DNA from: JABDKJ01 sp039028335
Lineage (GTDB): Bacteria; Bacteroidota; Bacteroidia; Flavobacteriales_D; JABDKJ01
Direction of reading: 5' to 3'
Assembly: GCA_039028335.1 (NCBI GenBank)
Contig: JBCCIF010000018.1
Location: 1 to 42,480 of the forward strand
Length of the DNA stretch: 42,480 bases
Made by a program: the position numbers and the translations under genes. Below the pieces are notes generated by a model. It searched no databases and was not told the origin of the DNA. It was given only the letters and a program-made list of their open reading frames with translations. Positions 33,599 to 41,897 of the stretch are shown here, one piece after another; position 1 is the stretch's first letter, and every line of letters begins with the position of its first letter.

Positions 33599-34180
33599 GT
33601 GGCAAAGAAATCTATCTTTAGAGCCTTTGAGTTCATCTACAACCCACCCAAAGCAATTAATAATGCAGGTGCGGTAAAAATCGAAAAACGAGAGACGGTG
33701 CTGTCTTTTCTCTTTTCTTGCCTTTTGTTCTTTATTCCCTTTTTCACCCTAAACCTTATTACGAATGGGCTTATTGATTTCAATTTGAACAGATGGTCAG
33801 CCCAGTTTTTCCTGCCTTTAGAAGGGTATTTCTTCATCCTCGAATTTGGATTGCTCTTTTTTCCTATTCTTTCTATTCTCTTCTATTCCTCTTTTCTATT
33901 TGCCATGAATCAAAGATGGAGATTGAAAAAGCCCATGAATGAAATATTATTTTTCATGTCTGCAGCTTTCATCCCGCTGGGAATTGTTAGAATCGTATTC
34001 GTCTTCACAGGATATTTAAGTGTATTAAATTATGCTGAGAAGCTTTGGTTCTGCGTACTGCTTTACGCACTTATGAAGTTCTATTTCAAGAGAAAACCCT
34101 TACAATCCGCAATTTTGGCACTCTTCATTCCTGTTCTTGTCTTCATTGGAAAAGCATTACTTTTTGGAATCGAAATTTAA
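33599..34180 (+). CDS. Hypothetical membrane protein (Yip1-like topology)
   Basis: A 193-aa protein with about five membrane helices (near 31-52, 70-105, 122-140, 142-160 and 170-188) and a short basic N-terminus with a small FEFIYNPPKA segment. That layout resembles Yip1-family membrane proteins, which I give only as a possibility. The start is GTG 33599. It converges with the DUF4139 gene so that the two stop codons share TTAA (34177-34180). Confidence 0.5.
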   Translation: MAKKSIFRAFEFIYNPPKAINNAGAVKIEKRETVLSFLFSCLLFFIPFFTLNLITNGLIDFNLNRWSAQFFLPLEGYFFILEFGLLFFPILSILFYSSFLFAMNQRWRLKKPMNEILFFMSAAFIPLGIVRIVFVFTGYLSVLNYAEKLWFCVLLYALMKFYFKRKPLQSAILALFIPVLVFIGKALLFGIEI

Positions 34181-35865
34181 TACCATCTCGCATTCATCAC
34201 CTTTCTTCTTTCCAAAGCCACCTTTTTATTCTTAGGATACTTTACCTCAAAAGCCAAAACATACTTTTTGGACTGCCCCGGATTTAACTCTACATCCCAG
34301 GTAATAATTCCATTGTCTTCTTCTAATTTTCCTCCAGAAATCTCTAAAGATGTCACTTCAATGTCATCAACCTGAGATACGGGAATCTGATCTTTCATCG
34401 CGACAACAACGGGAATGTTTCGGTTATTTTTTAACGTAATTTCAAATTCAAATCGCTCTTTTCGTTTTGCCCCTAGCGACTTATTCTTCGTGAAATCTTC
34501 TTTTTTCACTCGTGTAATCAAAACTTGTTTATCTCTCCCTAAAGAAATATCAATGGTATCGTTCGTATTTCTCGTATTTATAATGGACTCTCCTACGTAA
34601 GTGTCACCATAATAAATATTCGCTGGACCATCAATTAGATCCAGTTTTTGCCAACTGGACAGTTTTGCAATCAAGAAAGCATCTTTATCCATCTTCGGCA
34701 CTGCAAAATGTTCGAATTGGGCATCTAAATCGAATTCATTGATTTTCACCAAATAGGATTTTCTATCAGCCGGTATACTGTACAACTTCTCTATCTCAAA
34801 TTCAGCGCTAAGTTCTGGAAGACTTACCATCATACTTTGTCCTCCCTCGGAAGGAATAAATAGCTCCTCCTGAAAATTATCATTGCGCTCTATCAATAAA
34901 CCAGATTGACTATTGGGTTCTGACGTCAACGAAGGAACTTTCATATTTTCTCTGCCCAAACCATCATAGACATTTCCTTGAATTAATTCAGGCACGCGAG
35001 ACCGATTGAAATTTAGGTTCCATGGTGTTAAAACTGGAGCTGTTGCGCATTCATAAGGATCTGCGGTAGAAAGAATGAGTTGCACTTCATTCCAGTCTAA
35101 TCCTGTGTTGTTATAGACTTTACCATTGTATTTAAAATCAATGCCCTTTTCTATGTCTCCTGCTACGATATCATATGCAGGAGCCCAACCGGCATTGCTC
35201 ACCAAGTAGCGCAGGCGTATTTCGACATTTTGTGCACGGGGACTGTCAAGTTCTATATTTACTACTTTTCGCGAAGGATTGGTTTGTGCATTGAGCTCAT
35301 TCAGCTGTCTTTGCAACTTATATTGTTCTTCTTGTAAATCTGAGCGGTCCCACTCTAGCTGCGTCTTGCCCTCATTTATTTCCCAAATTCGCTTTCGAAA
35401 AAAGGTTGTGGCCTTATCCAATTCTGCTACTGTGACTGTTGCATTGCTCCCAACAATTTTTTGATTCTGAATAAGCATGGTCTTCTCAGTATGATAACCC
35501 TCCAAGGTATTATCAATTGTCTTTAATTCTCGCTGCACAATCTGTAAAGAATCTTTGATCGTTTTAATTCGTGGAACCAATTCCTCTGCACTTAAAAAGT
35601 CATTCTGAGAAGCGATGCCTAACATCTGCACATCATTTCCTATCCCGACTTGAACGCTTGACGGCTCAAGTGAATTGGAAAGATTAATCATACTGATCTT
35701 ATTCTTTCCTGCTTTTAAACCAATATTCGCACTGCGTTTTATTTCAGCACCATTGAGGTATACAGTGATTTGTTGATAATCAGATTCAACCTTGATGGTT
35801 TTGTCCTGAGCGTTAAAATTAAATAAATAGAAGCATGCCAGAAGGCAAACAAAGTGTTGTTTCAT
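34177..35865 (-). CDS. DUF4139 (mucoidy-inhibitor MuiA-type) envelope protein
   Basis: A 562-aa exported protein; signal peptide MKQHFVCLLACFYLFNFNA. Residues about 28-120 form the DUF4140 N-terminal part (VYLNGAEIKRSANIGLKAG), a coiled-coil follows (about 120-200), and residues about 200-550 form DUF4139, with RYLVSNAGWAPAYDIVAGDI and YNGKVYNNTGLDWNEVQL as signatures. Family members are found across bacteria with unknown function; one was linked to exopolysaccharide repression. A large hairpin (35868-35908) ends only 2 nt before the ATG and could control translation. Confidence 0.85.
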   Translation of the reverse strand: MKQHFVCLLACFYLFNFNAQDKTIKVESDYQQITVYLNGAEIKRSANIGLKAGKNKISMINLSNSLEPSSVQVGIGNDVQMLGIASQNDFLSAEELVPRIKTIKDSLQIVQRELKTIDNTLEGYHTEKTMLIQNQKIVGSNATVTVAELDKATTFFRKRIWEINEGKTQLEWDRSDLQEEQYKLQRQLNELNAQTNPSRKVVNIELDSPRAQNVEIRLRYLVSNAGWAPAYDIVAGDIEKGIDFKYNGKVYNNTGLDWNEVQLILSTADPYECATAPVLTPWNLNFNRSRVPELIQGNVYDGLGRENMKVPSLTSEPNSQSGLLIERNDNFQEELFIPSEGGQSMMVSLPELSAEFEIEKLYSIPADRKSYLVKINEFDLDAQFEHFAVPKMDKDAFLIAKLSSWQKLDLIDGPANIYYGDTYVGESIINTRNTNDTIDISLGRDKQVLITRVKKEDFTKNKSLGAKRKERFEFEITLKNNRNIPVVVAMKDQIPVSQVDDIEVTSLEISGGKLEEDNGIITWDVELNPGQSKKYVLAFEVKYPKNKKVALERRKVMNARWY

Positions 35866-35867
35866 GA

Positions 35868-35908
35868 GATCTTTTTTAGTTCAGTACACCTGAAGAATAA
35901 AAAAGATC
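35868..35908 (-). promoter_or_regulatory. Stable hairpin in the leader of the DUF4139 gene
   Basis: GATCTTTTTTA and TAAAAAAGATC form a perfect 11-bp stem (35868-35878 with 35898-35908). Inside the loop TTCAG and CTGAA add a further 5-bp stem. On the - strand the 3' arm ends 2 nt before the ATG at 35865, and no T-tract follows, so it is not a terminator of the upstream operon but may hide the A-rich ribosome-binding region of the DUF4139 gene. Confidence 0.6.
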
Positions 35909-35934
35909 AAATTATCAAAAATTGCATGCAGAAT

Positions 35935-36594
35935 CTAATTTCTATTCAAGTAATCTTGAACACTGCCTAGGTCCTTAATACTGTAGCTAGAAATGTCAAA
36001 TTTGCCTTTTTCAACAGAGGCATCTAACTTAATTTCTGTTGCCGTAACAATTTGTTTCATGCCCATCATGTCGGTTTCAGACTTCATAAGATAGGTCTTC
36101 CAATAGTATACAGTCGAGTACATATCAGGAATTGTCCATTTCTCACATGTCTTTCCTAATAATTGTTCTTCTCCTACCTTCTTGCCGCCCATTTCCTCCA
36201 TGAAGCGATATCCAAATTCTCTTTTCTCCTGGTTACTGGCATCGCCTAGAAAATCATTCTTCATTTTAGTGGCCGTATTTTTTTCCTCATCAATGGCGTA
36301 AACGATGTCTCCCAAGGTGAGGGTAATCGAATTTTGCGTTTGCGAAAATCCCATCATTTCAATCTTGACTTCTGTTTCTTTGCGTTGTTTATTGCCCCAA
36401 TCATCCCAATAGAGAATCTCTGTACCTTTCTGCATTCCTTTTAATTCATAACTAATGTATCCCGACTCAGAACTGAATAGCTTGTCTTTGTCTTGAGCAC
36501 TGCTCGCATTCTTTGCGCCTTCTGTATTTCCAGCGCAAGCAACCATTCCAAATAAGGCAATGATTAGCGCATGTTTTAATCCAATTTCAATCAT
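35935..36594 (-). CDS. Lipoprotein of unknown function (LolA-like fold possible)
   Basis: A 219-aa lipoprotein (lipobox MVAC, acylated Cys 20). The body has the strand pattern and repeated Tyr/Trp-containing motifs (YISYELKG, ILYWDDWGNKQRKETEVKIE) of small envelope proteins with a LolA-like or DUF4412 fold; I cannot choose between them. It follows the DUF6252-like gene by 2 nt in the operon downstream of the operator at 37724-37739. Confidence 0.6.
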   Translation of the reverse strand: MIEIGLKHALIIALFGMVACAGNTEGAKNASSAQDKDKLFSSESGYISYELKGMQKGTEILYWDDWGNKQRKETEVKIEMMGFSQTQNSITLTLGDIVYAIDEEKNTATKMKNDFLGDASNQEKREFGYRFMEEMGGKKVGEEQLLGKTCEKWTIPDMYSTVYYWKTYLMKSETDMMGMKQIVTATEIKLDASVEKGKFDISSYSIKDLGSVQDYLNRN

Positions 36595-36596
36595 AT

Positions 36597-37067
36597 TTAA
36601 AAGCTTATATCAAAAGTTCCTTGACTCAATTCGACCTCTATGCCTGCGCCATCCGTTACCGTAAATTCAAACGTTCCCATAGCACCCGATGAATTTAAGG
36701 TAGCCACATTTACTGTACCTTCAGGTGATAGAATATTTGTGCTTAATGCGACTCCATTGGCATCATTATAGGCACCTATATTTATATTTCCTCCACCCAC
36801 TAAATAGGTTCCAGTAGAGTCTATTCCAAGAATGCTTATTTGAATCAGTGAGCCGTCATTTTTTTCAGCCTTTATCTGCAATTGACTTGCAGCCCAAAGT
36901 GCCTGATCTATGAAATCAGAAGACCAAGATACTCCATCCACCTTAGCCGCCACACTGCCTGAAGCATTGTTTGGATCACCCATTGGCATATTGTCATCAT
37001 CATCATTACTACAAGAAAAAAGTATACATAGGAGAGTAATTAGGAAAAAGTGTTTTGAGATTTTCAT
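36597..37067 (-). CDS. Lipoprotein, DUF6252-like
   Basis: A 156-aa lipoprotein (lipobox LFSC, Cys 19) followed by an acidic stretch SNDDDDNMPMGDP that is typical for surface-exposed Bacteroidota lipoproteins. The rest is a beta-rich domain resembling DUF6252 (AKVDGVSWSSD, LGIDSTGTYLVGGG). Middle gene of the operon; 5 nt separate it from the barrel gene before it, and 2 nt from the next. Function unknown. Confidence 0.7.
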   Translation of the reverse strand: MKISKHFFLITLLCILFSCSNDDDDNMPMGDPNNASGSVAAKVDGVSWSSDFIDQALWAASQLQIKAEKNDGSLIQISILGIDSTGTYLVGGGNINIGAYNDANGVALSTNILSPEGTVNVATLNSSGAMGTFEFTVTDGAGIEVELSQGTFDISF

Positions 37068-37072
37068 TTGAT

Positions 37073-37591
37073 TTAATTTAAGGTGAATAATATTCCAGCT
37101 CCAATAACCAATTGGTCAAATTCACTTAGAACGTATTTTACTTCTGCAAATCCGTTGATTTTTTCATTTAATGACAATTGAGCTCCTCCGCCCACGTTTA
37201 ATCCAAATGAACTGTCCGATCCACTAAATGTTGTCGTTCCTGTTCCGAAGAAATTCGGAATTTGAGATTCGAAAGTTGAAAAGGCCAGGTTGATTCCTGC
37301 GAGCGGATACAGGATTACTTTACCCTCTTGTTGCAGCAAATAGTGCCCATCGAAATTCAAGGTCCAGACCGAAAATTTTGATTCAAAGCCCTCTGCTCCT
37401 TCTTTGTCGGGAAAGAAAAAGTTCAAGCTTACTGAGCCGTCAATATTTTCTTTGATTAAGTAGTTTCCTTTAATCACAATTCCGGGCTTGCCGATTTCAG
37501 TCCCAAAGGAAAGACCTCCTCCAACTTGTAGCTGAGCGGAGAGACATATACTACATACAAGTAGTACTATGAGTATACAATATTTCTTCAT
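37073..37591 (-). CDS. Small outer-membrane beta-barrel protein
   Basis: A 172-aa exported protein; the frame opens at 37633, but ATG 37591 gives the signal peptide MKKYCILIVLLVCSICLSAQ. Gly-rich alternating strands (LQVGGGLSFGTEIGKPGIVI, LNFDGHYLL, GLNVGGGAQLSL) and a final strand ending in FTLN fit the outer-membrane-barrel family (PF13568/OmpW-like size). First gene of a three-gene envelope operon, transcribed from the promoter at 37694-37701 behind the palindromic operator 37724-37739, with a leader of about 100 nt. Confidence 0.75.
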   Translation of the reverse strand: MKKYCILIVLLVCSICLSAQLQVGGGLSFGTEIGKPGIVIKGNYLIKENIDGSVSLNFFFPDKEGAEGFESKFSVWTLNFDGHYLLQQEGKVILYPLAGINLAFSTFESQIPNFFGTGTTTFSGSDSSFGLNVGGGAQLSLNEKINGFAEVKYVLSEFDQLVIGAGILFTLN

Positions 37592-37693
37592 GTCGATTGA
37601 TTTAATACCCTTCTGAAGTACAGAAGCAAACACCTAGACTCATCAATGAACAGCCTTTCTGTGTTCGATTATTTTGGTATGCTATTTATGCTA

Positions 37694-37701
37694 CAAACTT
37701 A
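37694..37701 (-). promoter_or_regulatory. -7 box TAAGTTTG of the envelope operon
   Basis: On the - strand TAAGTTTG matches the -7 consensus. There is no TTG at the -33 position; instead the palindrome at 37724-37739 ends exactly 23 nt upstream of the box. Confidence 0.6.
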
Positions 37702-37723
37702 GCTAGGAGGTATGCGCAGTATG

Positions 37724-37739
37724 TCCCCCATTTGGGGGA
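37724..37739. promoter_or_regulatory. Palindromic operator 1, TCCCCCATTTGGGGGA
   Basis: A perfect 6-bp inverted repeat with a 4-nt centre. It lies 23 nt from the -7 box of the envelope operon (inner 5-bp edge to box) and 8 nt after the stop of the response-regulator gene. Its near-twin is at 38419-38433. Only these two such palindromes were seen in the window. Confidence 0.6.
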
Positions 37740-37746
37740 AATTGGC

Positions 37747-38379
37747 TCAGATAAGGCCTTTCTTGATGGCCTTTTTAATTGCAGAAGCGCTATTGTTTAC
37801 ATGGAGCTTGCTGTAGATGTTTTTAATATGAGACTTAACTGTTTCAGGACTTATAAAAAGCTCATTGGCAATGGCTTTATAATTGAATCCTTCGGACAAA
37901 AGTTGAATAACCTCACCCTCTCTTTCAGACAATGGATTCTCCTTTTTCTCTTGAAAAAATGACTTGGCAACTTTTCGTGCAATTTGCATGCTCATAGGAG
38001 AACCTCCCTTGTGCACCTCTTCAATGGATTTCAGAATTTCGGCAGGCCCAGAATCTTTGACGAGGTAACCTGTCGCTCCTGCGCATAAGGACTGAAAAAT
38101 GGACTCTTCATCTTGATGAATTGTCAACATTAAAAATTCCACTTCTGGCATTGAAGGCTTGAGCTCCTTCACTGCTTCTAATCCTGAGATACCTGGAAAG
38201 TCAATATCCATCAATACTACATTGACATATAGATTGGGAAGCTCTTTGATAGCCGACTCTGCATCAATAAAGGTGTGTTTGCAGTGAAAGCCCTTGGTTC
38301 CTGAAATGATCAATGAAAGCGTTTCTCTTATTTCATCATTGTCTTCAACAATGGCCACATGTATAATCTCATTTTCCAT
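37747..38379 (-). CDS. LuxR/NarL-family response regulator
   Basis: A 210-aa response regulator. Residues about 4-120 form the receiver: acidic pair in VEDNDE, phospho-accepting Asp58 in VVLMDIDFPG (numbered from ATG 38379), and Lys in YLVKDSG. Residues about 145-205 form the NarL/LuxR DNA-binding domain (LSEREGEVIQLLSEGFNYKA, then ISPETVKSHIKNIYSKL). ATG 38385 is in frame, but it lies 2 nt from a -7 box, so ATG 38379 is used. It is the partner of the adjacent histidine kinase. A palindrome sits at matched distance before its own promoter and before the next operon, pointing to autoregulation. Confidence 0.9.
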   Translation of the reverse strand: MENEIIHVAIVEDNDEIRETLSLIISGTKGFHCKHTFIDAESAIKELPNLYVNVVLMDIDFPGISGLEAVKELKPSMPEVEFLMLTIHQDEESIFQSLCAGATGYLVKDSGPAEILKSIEEVHKGGSPMSMQIARKVAKSFFQEKKENPLSEREGEVIQLLSEGFNYKAIANELFISPETVKSHIKNIYSKLHVNNSASAIKKAIKKGLI

Positions 38380-38387
38380 GTACATAC

Positions 38388-38395
38388 CAAAAATA
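38388..38395 (-). promoter_or_regulatory. -7 box TATTTTTG of the response-regulator gene
   Basis: On the - strand TATTTTTG matches the -7 consensus and ends 8 nt before ATG 38379. The palindrome at 38419-38433 ends exactly 23 nt upstream, as in the envelope operon promoter. Confidence 0.55.
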
Positions 38396-38418
38396 ATGGG
38401 AATTACGAGAATTGCTAT

Positions 38419-38433
38419 CCCCCTTTTGGGGGG
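38419..38433. promoter_or_regulatory. Palindromic operator 2, CCCCCTTTTGGGGGG
   Basis: CCCCC and GGGGG separated by TTTT, immediately after the histidine-kinase stop codon and 23 nt from the -7 box of the response-regulator gene. It is the counterpart of the palindrome at 37724-37739. Confidence 0.6.
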
Positions 38434-41400
38434 TTAGTCATTCAAGGGCACATGAATTGAGATCGATGTCCCTTTTTCCTCAATAGATTCAATGAAAGCT
38501 TTCATACCATGTTTTTCTGCCCTTTCCCTGATATTCTTCAAACCATATCCTCTTTCATTCTTGTCTGGATCAAAGCCTAAACCATTATCTTCTAATTTGA
38601 TAATTGCATGAGAATTTACCTCAGATATGCTAAGTAAAACTTCATTTGCTCTTGCATGTTTTACAATGTTGTTCAAGGACTCTTTAAAGATCAAGACCAA
38701 TTGACGCTTGCGATCAGGATTCAATTCAATTTCGGCATATCGACTCTTAAGACCTACCGTTTTAAAGGAAACTTCTGTGTCTTCAAAAAGTTTATTTCCA
38801 AAGTCTTGAATTCTCAATACGATGGCTTCTAAGTTATCCAATTGCGGATCAAAAGTCCATATAAAATCACGGACACCTGAAGAGAGCTCCTTCAGATTAA
38901 GATCAATTTTTTTGATTAATGATTGTGTATTACGATTTTGATCATCCTGAATCAATTTCGAGTACAGTGAAATCTTGGTTAGATTATGTCCCAATTCATC
39001 ATGAAAATCCTGAGCAGTTTTTGCCCTTAAAGCCAAACGTTCTAATTCTCTTATTTCCCTTAATTTTTTCTCTTCTTTGATTGCATGAAGTCTTCTTCTC
39101 ATCTTAATTGACAACACATAGTACAGTGCCCCCGTTAGGATTAGAAAATAGATAAAATAGGCCAATGGCGTTTTCCATGGGGGTGCGGCTATATCGAATT
39201 GCATAGCAAGCGATTGATTTGAAAACACTCCTCCTGCGTTGCGCGCTTTGGCTTCAAAGAGGTAGGTTCCCGGTTTGAGATTGTTAAATTGAATATTTCC
39301 CGAATTGCTCAACATCCAATTGCTTTTGTTCAAAGTCCAAAAAATCTCATTCTTTTCAGGTAGTTTCTGATTCGTGCATGAAACGACAAATTCAATATTA
39401 TTCATGTCCCAATCGAGGTCCAGTTGCCTTGTCAGCAAGATGGACTCTTCAAGCACTTCATTGCCTTCAATTTTTGAATGGGGCACTGCCCTTTCCCCAT
39501 TTAGAAATAGATCAGTAATAATAACTGCAGGTGCGTCTTTCAATTCTCTTATGCTCTCAGTATTGCAAATGTTTATGCCATTCGCCCCTCCGAAAAACAA
39601 TCTTTTACCAGAAGAGTATGAGGAACGATCGAAAAATTGATTGGACTGTAATCCTTCTTCCTGGGTATAGTGGGCCAAGACAAATTCTCTTTGAGCCAAT
39701 GCCGCAGTTGGATCAATAACAACAATCCCTTTACTCGTAGACAACCAAAAAAATCCTCTATCGTCTTCAGCAATGGAAGCTATGTAAGAGTTAGGAAGAC
39801 CTTCCTCAATTCCAAAAGAAATAAAGTTGATCTCGTCCTGCTCTTTTATTTCAATAAAATTAAGCCCATTAGCCGTAGCAGCCCAAAGTCTATTCTCTCG
39901 ATCACGATATAAGTGATTAATGCTTTTATTACTCAAGCCTAAGTCGCTGTCTGACTCACTAAATGTTCGAAAATAGGACCTGTGGCTTCCTTGCGAAGGC
40001 ACATAAAGACTTATTCCATTAAATGTTCCGAACCACATTCTATCCAAAGCATCTTTTGCAATTGTATAGGTGCAGCTATTAATATGCGACCTCGGGTTGG
40101 TATCATCACTTTCGTAAATGGAAAATTCAGGTGATTGAAAATCTCCGGCCTTGAAAGCCATTCTGGCCAATCCACCATAGGTCGCAACCCAATAAACTGA
40201 ATCACTTTGCTGAAAAATATCATAGACAAAATTGTGGCAGAGTCCATCTTGGGCGTCAATTTTCCTCCACTTGTCCGCATTCAGATATTCTAGCTCAGTG
40301 AAATAAATTCCCTCATATGTACATATCCAAATAACTCCAAATTTATCTTCATAAATACGATTGATTTGATTGCTTCCCAAACTGGAATAGAGTGAAGAGT
40401 CAAGCTGAGCAAATCTAGTTTGCCCTGGTTGAAGCTCAATATTCAGACCTTCACCTTTTGTTCCACAAATCATTCTTCCATCGCTTAATTCAAGTACACT
40501 CAAAACTGAATTTTCGCTGATTGAATTCGGTTCATTCAAAATGTGCTTTACATGTTGAAAGAAATTCCGGTTGGCATCGTATTTTGAAAGTCCTCCAGTG
40601 CTGCCAACCCAAAGAATATCTTGCTCATCTCGATAAATCGAAATCACTTCATTACTGGCTATACTGCTGTTATCAAATGGGCGATTTCGAATATGCTCAA
40701 ATTCAATTCCATTCTCATCGAAAACATTGAGATCTAAATGCTTTAATCCATCGTCATAGGTAGCTACCCATAGATGATTATCTTGATCGATATGCAAGGC
40801 ATTTACCATATAGCTAACCAGATTATTTGGAATCTCTTGCTGTTCTGAAATACGGTCAAACCTCAAATTTCGAATATCTAAATTCTTCGTTCGAAAAAGC
40901 CCAGAAAAGGAGGCAAACCAAAAATTACCTTTTGCTTCTCTTTCGATACCCCAAATAAAATTGGATGGGATACTTTCAGCATTCAAGCTCTGTGTATAGC
41001 AATAATAATTGTCTACCTCATTGAGCGAATCGACATGGCAAATTTTCAAGCCGTCATTACATGCTATCCAAATGAACTTATTGTCGTCTTGATACAAATT
41101 CCAAATGGCATATTCATCGCTTTCTATTGAAGGTGTTTCAATTCGCTCAAATCGAGAAGTTCTTGGATCCAATTTTAATAAACCAAAATAGCTCGCACAT
41201 AAAACATCTCCATTCTCTAAGGGCAAAACATCGAGAATATAGTTTGCATCATGTCGAGCGCCTGTCGAATCAGCATAGAAATATCTTGTGAACTTCTCTT
41301 GGAAAACATCATAACTGTTCAAGCCCATTTCTGTCCCAATCCAAAGTAAACCATCATTTCCTAAAGCCATAGAATAGACCGCATTGTCGCTTAGACTATT

Positions 41401-41625
41401 ATCATTCAGCCGTTGAGATTTGTGAACTTTCACTCGTGATCCGCTCAACTGATTTAGGCCGTCCTGAGTTCCTACCCAAACAAAGCCTAATGAATCTCTC
41501 AGGATACATCTAACCTCTGCATTGGAAAAGTCTTTTGCATTGTGAAAATTTTGAAATGACCATTCTTGTGAAAAGACCAATTCACAAAGGCATAAGCAAA
41601 ATATATATGTCAGGAAGCGAGCCAA
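38434..41625 (-). CDS. Propeller-sensor histidine kinase (Reg_prop, YYY, HisKA_3)
   Basis: A 1063-aa membrane sensor kinase. A signal peptide (residues 1-19) is followed by a periplasmic two-bladed-propeller sensor of Reg_prop repeats (for example GFVWVGTQDGLNQLSG, GLLWIGTEMGLNSYD, ILWVGSTGGLSKYD), then a YYY domain near 700-810 and one helix at about 820-842. The HisKA_3 phospho-acceptor is His875 in FHDELGHNL; the ATPase has the N-box near 985 (NNIVKHARA), the DNGLGF box near 1013 and GYGLKNI near 1026. There is no fused receiver or AraC domain, unlike the 'hybrid' kinases for polysaccharide use. The start is TTG 41625. Its partner regulator follows 54 nt downstream. Confidence 0.92.
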   Translation of the reverse strand: MARFLTYIFCLCLCELVFSQEWSFQNFHNAKDFSNAEVRCILRDSLGFVWVGTQDGLNQLSGSRVKVHKSQRLNDNSLSDNAVYSMALGNDGLLWIGTEMGLNSYDVFQEKFTRYFYADSTGARHDANYILDVLPLENGDVLCASYFGLLKLDPRTSRFERIETPSIESDEYAIWNLYQDDNKFIWIACNDGLKICHVDSLNEVDNYYCYTQSLNAESIPSNFIWGIEREAKGNFWFASFSGLFRTKNLDIRNLRFDRISEQQEIPNNLVSYMVNALHIDQDNHLWVATYDDGLKHLDLNVFDENGIEFEHIRNRPFDNSSIASNEVISIYRDEQDILWVGSTGGLSKYDANRNFFQHVKHILNEPNSISENSVLSVLELSDGRMICGTKGEGLNIELQPGQTRFAQLDSSLYSSLGSNQINRIYEDKFGVIWICTYEGIYFTELEYLNADKWRKIDAQDGLCHNFVYDIFQQSDSVYWVATYGGLARMAFKAGDFQSPEFSIYESDDTNPRSHINSCTYTIAKDALDRMWFGTFNGISLYVPSQGSHRSYFRTFSESDSDLGLSNKSINHLYRDRENRLWAATANGLNFIEIKEQDEINFISFGIEEGLPNSYIASIAEDDRGFFWLSTSKGIVVIDPTAALAQREFVLAHYTQEEGLQSNQFFDRSSYSSGKRLFFGGANGINICNTESIRELKDAPAVIITDLFLNGERAVPHSKIEGNEVLEESILLTRQLDLDWDMNNIEFVVSCTNQKLPEKNEIFWTLNKSNWMLSNSGNIQFNNLKPGTYLFEAKARNAGGVFSNQSLAMQFDIAAPPWKTPLAYFIYFLILTGALYYVLSIKMRRRLHAIKEEKKLREIRELERLALRAKTAQDFHDELGHNLTKISLYSKLIQDDQNRNTQSLIKKIDLNLKELSSGVRDFIWTFDPQLDNLEAIVLRIQDFGNKLFEDTEVSFKTVGLKSRYAEIELNPDRKRQLVLIFKESLNNIVKHARANEVLLSISEVNSHAIIKLEDNGLGFDPDKNERGYGLKNIRERAEKHGMKAFIESIEEKGTSISIHVPLND

Positions 41626-41685
41626 GATGTCGAGAGTTCCGGTAAATTTAAATATTCTTGGATAAGCCTTTTGAACACCTCATGT

Positions 41686-41853
41686 TCAGCTTTTGTATTC
41701 GCGAATATGTGTCAGAATTCCTGTAATAAGAAATATTCCAGAAAATAATGCGATGTGCAAAGAAAATGGCCAATGTTGCACTTTGAAAAGAAATGAAATA
41801 ATGAGTAGGCATATGCTTATCGCCATCATATAAATCGAAATTTTCCAAAGCAC
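41686..41853 (-). CDS. Small HWP-motif membrane protein (GldL-related micro-protein)
   Basis: A 55-aa protein, too short for most gene finders. Two membrane helices flank the conserved KVQHWPFSLHIALFSG, which resembles the FKIMHWPGA motif of GldL and of small Bacteroidota membrane proteins. GTG 41853 is chosen because it gives a full first helix (ISIYMMAISICLLIISFLF); ATG 41829 would make it 47 aa with a truncated helix, and TTG 41859 is also possible. The opposite-phase 66-aa frame over this region looks random. It sits 60 nt upstream of the histidine kinase. Confidence 0.55.
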   Translation of the reverse strand: MLWKISIYMMAISICLLIISFLFKVQHWPFSLHIALFSGIFLITGILTHIREYKS

Positions 41854-41897
41854 CTTCAATAATGGAGAAGTATTTCTATTTCTTAAGTATTAGACCA

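Noticed and set aside
41648..41848. 66-aa frame on the - strand upstream of the kinase
   Set aside because: Its protein is random-looking; the overlapping phase encodes the HWP-motif membrane protein instead.
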